From: DASPTB01 sp035623615
GTDB lineage: Bacteria > Actinomycetota > UBA4738
DNA length: 11,235 bases
Direction of reading: 5' to 3'
Assembly: GCA_035623615.1 (NCBI GenBank)
Contig: DASPTB010000130.1
Coordinates: 1-11,235, forward strand
Below the pieces are notes generated by a model. It was not told where the DNA came from. It was given only the letters and a program-made list of their open reading frames with translations, and made no database searches. A program made the translations under genes and the position numbers. Positions within the stretch are counted from its first letter, which is position 1; each line of letters begins with the position of its first letter. This document shows, in pieces, positions 1-6,764 of this stretch.

Positions 1-735
1 GTGACGTCGGTAGTACTCGACGGTCGACTCGAGGGAACGCGACAGCGGACCGGCTCTTCCCTCAGGGCGCAGGCCCGCGTCGACGCGGAGCGCGATGCCC
101 TCCACGCCGGGGGCCGAGAGAAGCGTCGTCACGGCGGCGGCTTCGGTAGCGGCGCGCGTCGCCGCGTCGGGCCCCACCCCCGGGTGCACGAAGATCACGT
201 CGACGTCCGACGAGTAGTTCAGCTCGCCGCCGCCGAGCTTGCCCATCCCGAGAACGGCGAGCCCGGACGACGGCGCGGCGTGCGCGACGGCGGCCCGCAA
301 GCATGCCTCGGCGATGGCCGAGAGCTCGGCCATCACGCCCTCCACATCGGCGCCTCCAAGGTCGCGTGCCGCCAGCCGGTACGCTGCCCGGCGCCGGAAC
401 CGCCGAAGACCGTCCCCCGGCCCCAGTGCCGCAACCGCCTCGCCGACTTCCCCCGCCAGTCGCTCAGCGGTTCGCGGCGACACGTCGGCCAGCGACGTCA
501 ATTCCTCCGGGTGGGCCAGGAAGAAGTCGGCGGCGGCGACCGAGAAGCCGAGCAGCAGGATCGCGTGCTCCTCGACGACCGGGTCGTGCAAGAGGTCGGC
601 CGGGTGCGGCCGGTCGGCCGGGTGCGGCCGGCCGGCCAGCCGCGACAGCGCCACCCGCGCGAGCTCCGGATCCGCGGCGTCCTCGAAGGCGTCTTCGCGC
701 GCTCGAGACGCCCTGTGGTCTGTGCCACTCGTCAC
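1..735 (-). CDS. glnE: Glutamine synthetase adenylyltransferase / adenylyl-removing enzyme, N-terminal part, cut by the left edge
   Basis: GlnE covalently adenylylates and de-adenylylates type I glutamine synthetase in response to nitrogen status. The minus strand is open from the start to base 1, giving 245 visible codons; the rest of this large enzyme (usually about 950-1000 residues) lies off the left edge. Residues 163-179 read GMGKLGGGELNYSSDVD, the hallmark nucleotidyltransferase motif of the N-terminal (adenylyl-removing) GlnE domain; Asp177 and Asp179 are the expected metal ligands. I chose GTG at 735 because it lies exactly 7 nt after a TANNNT hexamer and no Shine-Dalgarno sequence is present. 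ATG at 744 is in frame and is the only other start before an upstream in-frame stop, but it overlaps that hexamer. An 18-bp tandem duplication sits in the N-terminal region. The gene is divergent from glnA, a family pairing that supports the call. Domain identity is firm; the start is moderately certain. Confidence 0.93.
   Translation of the reverse strand, partial: MTSGTDHRASRAREDAFEDAADPELARVALSRLAGRPHPADRPHPADLLHDPVVEEHAILLLGFSVAAADFFLAHPEELTSLADVSPRTAERLAGEVGEAVAALGPGDGLRRFRRRAAYRLAARDLGGADVEGVMAELSAIAEACLRAAVAHAAPSSGLAVLGMGKLGGGELNYSSDVDVIFVHPGVGPDAATRAATEAAAVTTLLSAPGVEGIALRVDAGLRPEGRAGPLSRSLESTVEYYRRH
594..629 (-). repeat. Perfect 2 x 18-bp tandem repeat inside glnE
   Basis: Two identical 18-bp units (594-611 and 612-629) abut. 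On the coding strand they encode the hexapeptide RPHPAD twice, near residues 36-47, ahead of the nucleotidyltransferase core. The repeat is in frame, so it lengthens a Pro/His/Asp-containing loop without breaking the gene. It looks like a replication-slippage duplication. Confidence 0.9.
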
Positions 736-742
736 GCACGGC

Positions 743-748
743 ATGCTA
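743..748 (-). promoter_or_regulatory. Putative -10 element of a leaderless glnE promoter
   Basis: On the minus strand TAGCAT (TANNNT) is followed by 7 nt and then GTG at 735. That distance places the expected transcription start at or next to the start codon. No -35-like hexamer is evident 16-18 nt upstream and no Shine-Dalgarno sequence precedes either candidate start. Two other genes in the window show the same geometry. Confidence 0.5.
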
Positions 749-933
749 CGCCGCGCACCCGCGGCCCCCGCTCGGCGCCCCGCCCGCCGGCCTCGCCGAA
801 AGGTCCTTCTCCCCGCGTCACGGAATCCGGCACCGGCATCGCCTGGGCGGGCGGCATCGGGATCCTCGCGCTGCTGGGGTTTGCGCTGCTAATCGGGCTC
901 GCGTCCCGTCGGCCACGGGTCGCGGGACCCCGC

Positions 934-982
934 GAAACAGGGAATTAACACCTGGGTAACCGGGCGGCGACACGCGAGTCAT
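934..982 (+). promoter_or_regulatory. 11-bp-phased operator array upstream of glnA (GlnR/OmpR-type candidate)
   Basis: Five 5-mers start at 934, 945, 956, 967 and 978, each separated by 6 nt: GAAAC, TTAAC, GTAAC, GCGAC and GTCAT. The actinobacterial GlnR box is gTnAC-n6-GaAAC, repeated. GAAAC and GTAAC match a half-site fully and the others match 4 of 5 positions. The array ends on the glnA -10 hexamer (982-987) and includes a conspicuously AT-richer patch (934-960) in otherwise very GC-rich DNA. PhoP and MtrA are also OmpR-family regulators that read 11-bp direct repeats and can bind near glnA, so the regulator is uncertain. Spacing is read directly from the sequence; function is inferred. 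Confidence 0.45.
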
Positions 983-1012
983 AGGCTCGGAGGTCCGACC
1001 ACCACGTGGAGG
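982..1012 (+). promoter_or_regulatory. glnA -10 element and ribosome binding site
   Basis: TAGGCT at 982-987 fits the TANNNT -10 pattern and predicts transcription from about 994, with a 5' leader of roughly 28 nt. GGAGG at 1008-1012 lies 10 nt before the ATG at 1023. This leadered arrangement contrasts with the leaderless genes on either side. No good -35 hexamer is visible, which suits an activator-dependent promoter carrying an upstream operator. Confidence 0.5.
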
Positions 1013-1022
1013 CGCGACGCCG

Positions 1023-2354
1023 ATGACCGACATGTCGAACGAGGCCGAGTACGTCTTGAAGACCGTCGAGGAGCGCGGCATCCGGTTCATCCGGCTCTGG
1101 TTCACCGACGTCCTCGGGGTCCTCAAGTCCTTCGCGATCACCCCGCAGGAGCTCGAGGGCGCGCTCGCGGAGGGGATGGGATTCGACGGCTCCTCCGTCG
1201 AGGGCTTCAGCCGGATCGAGGAGTCCGACATGGTCGCCCGCCCCGATCCCTCGACGTTCCAGATCATCCCCTGGGGCAGCGAGGCGGGCGTCGCGCGCAT
1301 GTTCTGCGACGTGCACGAGCCCGACGGCTCGCCCTTCGACGGCGACCCGCGCCACGTCCTCAAGCGGCAGCTCCAGCGCGCGTCCGACCTCGGCTTCACG
1401 TTCTACGTCGGCCCCGAGCTCGAGTACTTCTACTTCCGCTCGAGCGACGGAACCGAGTTCCTCGACCGCGGCGGCTACTTCGACCTCACGCCGCTCGACG
1501 TCGCCACCGACTATCGCAAGCGGACCGTGGAGTACCTCGAGGGCATGGGGATCCCCGTCGAGTACGTCCACCACGAGGTCGCGCCCTCGCAGCACGAGAT
1601 CGATCTGCGCTACGCCGACGCCCTGACGATGGCCGACAGCGTCATGACGTACCGACTCACCGTCAAGGAGGCCGCGCAGGAGTTCGGCGTGTACGCGACG
1701 TTCATGCCGAAGCCGGTCGCCGGGGTCAACGGAAACGGCATGCACACCCACCAGTCGCTGTTCGAGGGCGACCGCAACGCCTTCTTCGACCCCACCGACG
1801 AGTGCCACCTGTCGAAGACCGGAAAGGCCTACATCGCAGGCATTCTCAAGCATGCGCGGGAGATGACGCTCGTCACCAACCAGTGGGTGAACTCGTACAA
1901 GCGCCTGGTCCCCGGCTACGAGGCGCCCGTCTACATCTGCTGGGCGCGACGCAACCGCAGCGCGCTCGTCCGCGTCCCGATGTACAAGCCGGGGAAGGAG
2001 CAGGCGACGCGCATCGAGTTCCGGTCGCCCGATCCCGCCTGCAACCCCTATCTCGCGTTCGCGGTGATGCTCGCGGCCGGATTGAAGGGCATCGAGGACG
2101 ACGAGGAGCTCGCGCCCGAGGCCAGCGACAACATCTACGAGATGAGCGAGGCCGAGCGCCGCGCCGCGGGGATCGAGAGCCTGCCCGAGGACCTTTACGA
2201 GGCGATCACCGTGGCAGAGGAGTCCGAGCTGGTGCGCGACGCGCTCGGCGACCACGTCTTCGAGTACCTCATTCGCAACAAGCGCGAGGAGTGGGACGCG
2301 TACAAGTCGTACGTGACGCCGTACGAGCTGGAGCGCTACCTCCCCGTCCTGTAG
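1023..2354 (+). CDS. glnA: Type I glutamine synthetase, GlnA2-like / GSI-alpha-like
   Basis: Catalyses ATP-dependent condensation of glutamate and ammonium to glutamine in the cytoplasm; type I enzymes are dodecamers. The 443 residues are full length for the shorter GSI form. Landmarks are FDGSS (54-58), catalytic-site glutamates in GPELEY (130-135), HHEVAPSQHEID (183-194), the ATP-binding signature KPVAGVNGNGMHTHQSL (230-246), the flap glutamate region PGYEAPVY (297-304) and NRSALVRVP (311-319). The C-terminus, ending TPYELERYLPVL, resembles mycobacterial and Streptomyces GlnA2. The adenylylation loop of GSI-beta enzymes (NLYDLP) is replaced by NIYEMSEAE, so Tyr372 is kept but the consensus is not. 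The ATG at 1023 has a GGAGG 10 nt upstream; a second ATG at 1032 is too far from it. GlnE is divergently encoded next door. The family call is very sure; GlnA1-type versus GlnA2-type function is inferred. Confidence 0.97.
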   Translation: MTDMSNEAEYVLKTVEERGIRFIRLWFTDVLGVLKSFAITPQELEGALAEGMGFDGSSVEGFSRIEESDMVARPDPSTFQIIPWGSEAGVARMFCDVHEPDGSPFDGDPRHVLKRQLQRASDLGFTFYVGPELEYFYFRSSDGTEFLDRGGYFDLTPLDVATDYRKRTVEYLEGMGIPVEYVHHEVAPSQHEIDLRYADALTMADSVMTYRLTVKEAAQEFGVYATFMPKPVAGVNGNGMHTHQSLFEGDRNAFFDPTDECHLSKTGKAYIAGILKHAREMTLVTNQWVNSYKRLVPGYEAPVYICWARRNRSALVRVPMYKPGKEQATRIEFRSPDPACNPYLAFAVMLAAGLKGIEDDEELAPEASDNIYEMSEAERRAAGIESLPEDLYEAITVAEESELVRDALGDHVFEYLIRNKREEWDAYKSYVTPYELERYLPVL

Positions 2355-2359
2355 ACGGG

Positions 2360-2365
2360 TACGAT
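2360..2365 (+). promoter_or_regulatory. Putative -10 element, leaderless start of the GNAT gene
   Basis: TACGAT lies in the 18-bp gap after the glnA stop and is followed by 7 nt and then ATG at 2373. There is no Shine-Dalgarno sequence before that ATG. This suggests the acetyltransferase can be transcribed and translated independently of glnA as a leaderless mRNA. No convincing -35 is seen. Confidence 0.5.
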
Positions 2366-2372
2366 CCTGCCG

Positions 2373-2906
2373 ATGCTGCGAGGCGACCGAATCTCGCTGC
2401 GCGCCGTTGAGCGCGCGGACCTGCCCGCGATCCACGCGATGCGGAACAACCCCGACCTGGAGGGGCTCGTCTACGGGGCGCCGGTTCCCCATTCCATGGC
2501 AGAGCTCGAAGTGCAGTTCGATGCCGAGCTCGCGATCCCCGCGGACCAGCGTGCCGACTGCAAGTTCGTGATCGACCAGGGTGGCGCCGTCGTCGGCCGG
2601 TGCGACCTGTTCGACATCGACCGCGTGTCGGGAACCGGCCGGATCGGCGTCACGGTCGACGCTGGGCACCAGGACGCCGGCATCGGGACCGAAACGGTGA
2701 TCCTCCTGCTGCGCTATGCGTTCCGCGACCTCGGCCTGCGCCGGGTCTGGTGCGACATCCTCGCCGACAACAAGCGCTCGATCCGCATGTGCGAGAAGTG
2801 CGGGCTCCGCGAGGAGGGCCTTCTGCGGCAGCACTACTGGTACGACGGCGCCCAGCGGGACGCGGTCGTCATGGGCATCCTCCGGGAGGAGTGGGAAGCC
2901 CGGTAG
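2373..2906 (+). CDS. GNAT-family N-acetyltransferase (RimJ/RimL/SpeG-like)
   Basis: A 177-residue single-domain protein of the Gcn5-related acetyltransferase fold, using acetyl-CoA to acylate an amine. It opens with LRGDRISLRAVERADLPAI, typical of RimJ/RimL-type members (strand 1 and the first helix). The acetyl-CoA pyrophosphate-binding motif A is HQDAGIGTE, near residues 101-109 (Q-x-x-G-x-G). The C-terminal part, with DNKRSIRMCEKCGLREEG then DGAQRDAV, matches the SpeG/RimL-like pattern in which an asparagine and an alpha-helix shape the active site. Substrate cannot be deduced: ribosomal protein N-termini, polyamines, amino acids and antibiotics are all known for relatives. The gene begins 18 bp after glnA and its stop codon lies within the nadE -10 hexamer, so transcription is tightly interleaved. 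Length is normal and no key residue appears missing. Confidence 0.9.
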   Translation: MLRGDRISLRAVERADLPAIHAMRNNPDLEGLVYGAPVPHSMAELEVQFDAELAIPADQRADCKFVIDQGGAVVGRCDLFDIDRVSGTGRIGVTVDAGHQDAGIGTETVILLLRYAFRDLGLRRVWCDILADNKRSIRMCEKCGLREEGLLRQHYWYDGAQRDAVVMGILREEWEAR

Positions 2907-2909
2907 GCT
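2904..2909 (+). promoter_or_regulatory. Putative -10 element of leaderless nadE, overlapping the GNAT stop codon
   Basis: TAGGCT begins with the TAG stop codon of the acetyltransferase gene (2904-2906), and 7 nt later comes the nadE ATG at 2917. The hexamer is identical to the one in front of glnA. No Shine-Dalgarno sequence lies within the usual distance of ATG 2917; purine-rich GGGAGGAGTGGG at 2884-2895 is too far upstream. Confidence 0.5.
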
Positions 2910-2916
2910 GACCCCG

Positions 2917-4647
2917 ATGACGGTCCGGATCGCGCTCGGCCAGATCAACACGACGGTCGGCGACCTCGCCGGCAACGTCGATCGGATGGCCGCCGCGGCG
3001 GCCCAGGCCGTCGCGGCCGGCGCCGACCTCGTCTGCTTCCCCGAGCTTGCGGTCACGGGCTACCCGCCCGAGGACCTGGTGCTCCGGCCCGCGTTCGTCG
3101 ACGACAACCTGGCAGCGCTGCACGACCTCGCCCGGCGAACGGCCGACGCCTGCCCCGTGCTCGCGGGATTCGTCGACCGCTCGGACCGCGGGCTGCACAA
3201 CGCGGCGGGACTCCTCGCCGGGGGGCAGGTGCTCGCGAGCTACCACAAGATCCACCTGCCCAACTACGGCGTGTTCGACGAACAGCGCTACTTCGTTCCG
3301 GGCGGCGCCGGCTGCTCGCTCCGGCTCGCGTCCTCGTCGCTCGGCATCTCGATCTGCGAGGACGCGTGGATGTCGGGCCCACCCTGGACCGAGTACGCGC
3401 GAGAGCACGCGGCCGTCATCCCGAACATCAACGGCTCGCCGTATCACCGCCACAAGATCGCCGAGCGCCTCGAGGTCTGCCGCGAGCGTGCGCGCGAGAC
3501 GGGCGCCTGGATCGTGTACGTGAACCTCGTCGGCGGTCAGGACGAGTTGGTCTTCGACGGTGGCTCGATGGTCGTGTCGCCCGAGGGCGAGCTGGTCCGG
3601 CGCGCGTCGATGTTCGACGAGGACCTGCTGATCGTCGACCTGGACCTTCCCGACGCGCCCGGCGGTTTCCCCGGCCCGGACGTCTCGGGCGGCAGGCGCG
3701 TCCCGCTCCCCGACCCGTCGCGGCCCGCCTGGCCGACGGGACCCGAGGAGGTCTACCGTGCGCTGACGCTCGGGCTGGCGGACTACGTGCGCAAGAACGG
3801 CTTCCGCGATGTCGCCCTCGGACTCTCCGGCGGCATCGACTCGGCCCTCGTCGCGACGCTCGCGACGGATGCGCTTGGGTCGCAGGCGGTTCGAACGGTG
3901 GCCATGCCCTCGCCGTACTCTTCGCCCGAGAGCGTCGAGGACGCGCGCGAGGTGGCGCGCCGGCTCGGGGTTCGGCTCGACGAGATCGCGATCGACGAGG
4001 TGTTCGCGGCCTATCGCGCTGTGCTCGCCGAGGTCTTCGCGGGAACCGAGCCGAACGTGGCCGAGGAGAACCTTCAGGCGCGCATCCGCGGCAACCTCCT
4101 GATGGCGATCTCCAACAAGTTCGGGTCGATGGTGCTCGCGACGGGCAACAAGAGCGAGTACGCGGTCGGGTACGCCACCTTGTACGGCGATATGGCCGGC
4201 GGCTTCGCCCCCATCAAGGACGTCCCGAAGACGCTCGTGTACGAGCTGTGCCGGTGGCGGAACGACGATGCGCGCCGGCGCGGCGCCGAGCCCCCGATCC
4301 CCGACCGCGTCATGACCAAGCCCCCCACGGCCGAACTTCGGCCCGGCCAGAAGGACACCGACTCGCTTCCCCCTTACGACGAGCTCGACCCCATCCTCGA
4401 GGGTTACATCGAGGAGGATCGCTCGCCCGAGGACCTGATCGCCGAGGGGATGGACCGTCACACCGTCGAGCGCGTCGTCCGCATGATCGACGCGGCCGAG
4501 TACAAACGCCGCCAGGCGCCGCCCGGGGTCAAGATCACGCCGAAGGCGTTCGGCCGAGACCGGCGCCTCCCGATCACGAACCGGTATCGCCGCACGCCGG
4601 TCGACGCGACGAAGGACCCGGGCGGGCGCCGGCCCGGCGGGGCCTGA
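2917..4647 (+). CDS. nadE: Glutamine-dependent NAD+ synthetase
   Basis: Performs the last step of NAD+ biosynthesis: ATP-dependent amidation of nicotinate adenine dinucleotide, with ammonia released from glutamine. The 576 residues form two domains. The N-terminal carbon-nitrogen hydrolase (nitrilase-fold) glutaminase spans about 1-245, with catalytic triad Glu43 (in CFPELAVTGYPPED), Lys111 (YHKIHLPNYGVFDE) and Cys147 (ISICEDAW). The C-terminal synthetase spans about 275-550, with the PP-loop SGGIDS (304-309), ATGNKSEYAVGYATLYGDMAGG (split as 408-419 and 420-429) and KPPTAELRPGQKDTDSLPPY (468-487). The order and length match the bacterial two-domain enzyme; a basic, Gly-rich tail of about 15 residues ends the protein. 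Longer in-frame extensions upstream of 2917 would overlap the GNAT gene, while ATG 2917 begins exactly with the family's strand VRIALGQIN. The GMC gene follows 4 bp later. It depends on glutamine, the product of glnA upstream. Confidence 0.97.
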   Translation: MTVRIALGQINTTVGDLAGNVDRMAAAAAQAVAAGADLVCFPELAVTGYPPEDLVLRPAFVDDNLAALHDLARRTADACPVLAGFVDRSDRGLHNAAGLLAGGQVLASYHKIHLPNYGVFDEQRYFVPGGAGCSLRLASSSLGISICEDAWMSGPPWTEYAREHAAVIPNINGSPYHRHKIAERLEVCRERARETGAWIVYVNLVGGQDELVFDGGSMVVSPEGELVRRASMFDEDLLIVDLDLPDAPGGFPGPDVSGGRRVPLPDPSRPAWPTGPEEVYRALTLGLADYVRKNGFRDVALGLSGGIDSALVATLATDALGSQAVRTVAMPSPYSSPESVEDAREVARRLGVRLDEIAIDEVFAAYRAVLAEVFAGTEPNVAEENLQARIRGNLLMAISNKFGSMVLATGNKSEYAVGYATLYGDMAGGFAPIKDVPKTLVYELCRWRNDDARRRGAEPPIPDRVMTKPPTAELRPGQKDTDSLPPYDELDPILEGYIEEDRSPEDLIAEGMDRHTVERVVRMIDAAEYKRRQAPPGVKITPKAFGRDRRLPITNRYRRTPVDATKDPGGRRPGGA

Positions 4648-4651
4648 CGGC

Positions 4652-6604
4652 GTGGGTCAGTCGGGGCGGCGGCGGCGCGCCCTCGAAAGCATCTGCGACA
4701 CGTTCGTCCCGGAAGCCGACGGCCTGCCCTCCGCGTCGCAGCTCGGCGTGCCGCAGGCGCTGCTCGACGCCGTTGCGGCCAACCCCCGGTCGAGCGAGCG
4801 CGCCCAGGTCGCCGCGCTCCTCACCGCGTGGGACTCGGCGGTGACCACCAGGCTCGGCGGCAGCGGCGCGCTCCGCCGCTTCTCGACCCTCGGCATGGAG
4901 GATCGCGAGCGAGTCCTGCTCGCGTGGGCCGACAGCCGCGTGCCGCAGCGGCGCGCTGCGTTCCAGGCTCTTCGCAAGGCGGTCATGGTGCTCGCCTACA
5001 CGCTTCCCGGGCCGGACGGAACGAATCCTCGATGGGCCGACGTGGGCTACCCGGGTCCGCTCGGACCACCCGAGTCGCCCCCTCCGCCCGCCGTCACGGC
5101 GTCCACGCCGGACGAAGACACGAGCGTCAGCTGCGACGTGTGCGTCGTGGGGTCGGGCGCGGGGGGCGGGACGGCCGCGGCGGTCCTTGCCGAAGCCGGG
5201 CTGGACGTCGTCGTGCTCGAAGCCGGCGAGCACCTCGAGGAGGCAGACTTCGACGGTTCGGAGGCGACCGCGTTCCGCCGGATGTACGCGGGAAACGCCG
5301 CGGTCGCGACCGTCGACCAGAGCGTCGGCCTGCTTGCGGGCGTCTGTCTCGGCGGCGGTACGGTCGTGAACTACACGACGAGCTTCAAGACGCCGGGCGA
5401 GGTCCGCGACGAGTGGGCGCGGCAGGGCGCGAACACATTCGCGGGCAACGACTTCGACGAGAGCCTCGACGCCGTGTGGAACCGGCTGGAGGTGAACCTC
5501 GACCACAACAAGCCGGCGTCGCGCGAGGAGGCGATGCGGCGCGGCCTCGAGGCGCTCGGCTGGCACGTGGACGAGATGCCCCGCAACGTGGTCGGGTGCG
5601 ACCAGGGCGTCGTGTGTGGCTCGTGCGGCCTCGGGTGCAGGCTGGGCGCCAAGCGCTCCACGGTGCGGACGTGGCTCGCCGACGCGCAGGCGCACGGCGC
5701 GCGGATCTTCGTGCGAACCCGCGCCGAGCGACTGAGCGTGCGCGACGGTAGCGTCACCGGCCTGACCGCACGAACGCACGACGGTCATTCGGTGAAGGTG
5801 ACGGCGCGGGCCGTTGTCGTTGCGTGCGGCGCGCTCCAGACGCCGGCGCTGCTTCGCCGGTCCGGCATCGGGAGCGACCACCTAGGGAGGAACCTGCTGC
5901 TGCATCCCGTGACCGCGGTCTTCGGCGAGTTCGACGAGGAGCTGCGGCCGTGGGAGGGAACGATGCAGGCGCTCTACTCAGACCAGCTGCGCGACCTGCA
6001 TCGCGGCTACGGGGTGAAGTTCGAGACCGCCCCGGTGCACCCCGGCCTCGCGGCCGGCTTCCTTCCGTGGCGCGGGGCGGCCCAGAGCGCCGGGCTCATG
6101 CGAAAGCTCCCCCACGTCGCCGGCATCGGGATCCTGCTCCGCGACCGTGAGGGCGGCCAGGTCCGGGTCGGCCGCGACGGCCATCCGGTTGCGCGCTACG
6201 CGCTCTCAAACTTCGACCTGCGGCACGTTCGCGCGGGATTTCGCGGCGCCGCAGAGATTCTCGAGGCGGCGGGCGCCCGCCGAATCATGTCGGTCCACAC
6301 GGGAGGGATCGAGTACCGGCCGGGGTCGGCCGGCGGCGTGGACGAGTTCGTCCGCGCCGCCGACGCCTGGGGGTGGGGCGCCGGCCGCTGCGTCTTCTAT
6401 TCCTTCCACCTCATGGGCACGGCACGCATGGGCGGGTCGCGGGCCTCGTCGGCGTGCAACCCTCACGGCGAGGTGTGGGGAACGCGGGGGCTCGTGGTCG
6501 CCGACGGATCGGTCTTCCCCACGGCGCCCGGGGTCAACCCGATGATCTCCATCGAGGCGACGGCCCACATGAACGCGTCGGCGCTCGCGGCCAGGCTCGC
6601 CTGA
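4652..6604 (+). CDS. GMC-family FAD oxidoreductase with N-terminal gluconate-2-dehydrogenase-subunit-3-like domain
   Basis: A 650-residue flavoprotein of the glucose-methanol-choline superfamily, oxidising an alcohol group with FAD. Residues about 10-115 (LESICDTFVPEADGLPSASQLGVP and on) resemble gluconate 2-dehydrogenase subunit 3, as in long-chain alcohol oxidase-type members. A Pro-rich linker (133-147) leads to the FAD-binding fold: VVGSGAGGGTAAAVLAEAGL (165-184), acidic end VLEAG (188-192) and LGGGTVVNYTTSFKTP (233-248). Active-site signatures are HLMGTARMGG (586-595) and PGVNPMISIEATAH (626-639), giving His586 and Asn629 as likely catalytic positions. A cysteine cluster C316-x5-C322-x2-C325-x3-C329 lies between them. 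No signal peptide or Tat motif is seen, so it is probably cytoplasmic or peripherally membrane-bound. GTG 4652 sits 4 bp after nadE without its own Shine-Dalgarno, suggesting translational coupling. Substrate is unknown: long-chain alcohols or sterols are the best guesses from domain architecture. Confidence 0.9.
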   Translation: MGQSGRRRRALESICDTFVPEADGLPSASQLGVPQALLDAVAANPRSSERAQVAALLTAWDSAVTTRLGGSGALRRFSTLGMEDRERVLLAWADSRVPQRRAAFQALRKAVMVLAYTLPGPDGTNPRWADVGYPGPLGPPESPPPPAVTASTPDEDTSVSCDVCVVGSGAGGGTAAAVLAEAGLDVVVLEAGEHLEEADFDGSEATAFRRMYAGNAAVATVDQSVGLLAGVCLGGGTVVNYTTSFKTPGEVRDEWARQGANTFAGNDFDESLDAVWNRLEVNLDHNKPASREEAMRRGLEALGWHVDEMPRNVVGCDQGVVCGSCGLGCRLGAKRSTVRTWLADAQAHGARIFVRTRAERLSVRDGSVTGLTARTHDGHSVKVTARAVVVACGALQTPALLRRSGIGSDHLGRNLLLHPVTAVFGEFDEELRPWEGTMQALYSDQLRDLHRGYGVKFETAPVHPGLAAGFLPWRGAAQSAGLMRKLPHVAGIGILLRDREGGQVRVGRDGHPVARYALSNFDLRHVRAGFRGAAEILEAAGARRIMSVHTGGIEYRPGSAGGVDEFVRAADAWGWGAGRCVFYSFHLMGTARMGGSRASSACNPHGEVWGTRGLVVADGSVFPTAPGVNPMISIEATAHMNASALAARLA

Positions 6605-6764
6605 CGATCTTCTTCGACGACTGGTCACCGCTCGACAGACCTCCGCCGTCGTCAGTCTTGTGGGTGCCCCGCGGGACCCCTGGAAACCCCTGCCCTCGGC
6701 GGCCGACGACCCCCCGTGGGTGGCGTTGAACAACCCGGGCCGAATTTGCGAAAGTGATCCCTCG
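6605..6764 (+). promoter_or_regulatory. Spacer before the tRNA gene with a weak promoter candidate
   Basis: This 160-bp stretch shows no credible gene. TTGAAC at 6726-6731 resembles a -35 box, and GAAAGT at 6750-6755 (18-bp spacing) is a poor -10 candidate that would start transcription a few bases before the tRNA. A 7-bp inverted repeat, CTGACGA 6601-6607 with TCGTCAG 6649-6655, overlaps the GMC stop codon and is followed by TCTT. Its 41-nt loop makes it a weak terminator candidate. Confidence 0.25.

Noticed and set aside
1..948. Plus-strand open frame from base 1
   Set aside because: It is antisense to glnE, which has the definitive nucleotidyltransferase motif. The encoded Arg/Gly/His-rich protein has no recognisable domain apart from the hydrophobic tail discussed separately.
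945..5881. Long minus-strand open frames opposite glnA, the GNAT gene, nadE and the GMC gene (for example 945-3056, 2869-4461, 4574-5881)
   Set aside because: They lie antisense to unmistakable enzymes with intact catalytic motifs, have low-complexity Arg/Ala/Val-rich composition and no family motif. Such frames are expected when GC is very high at third codon positions.
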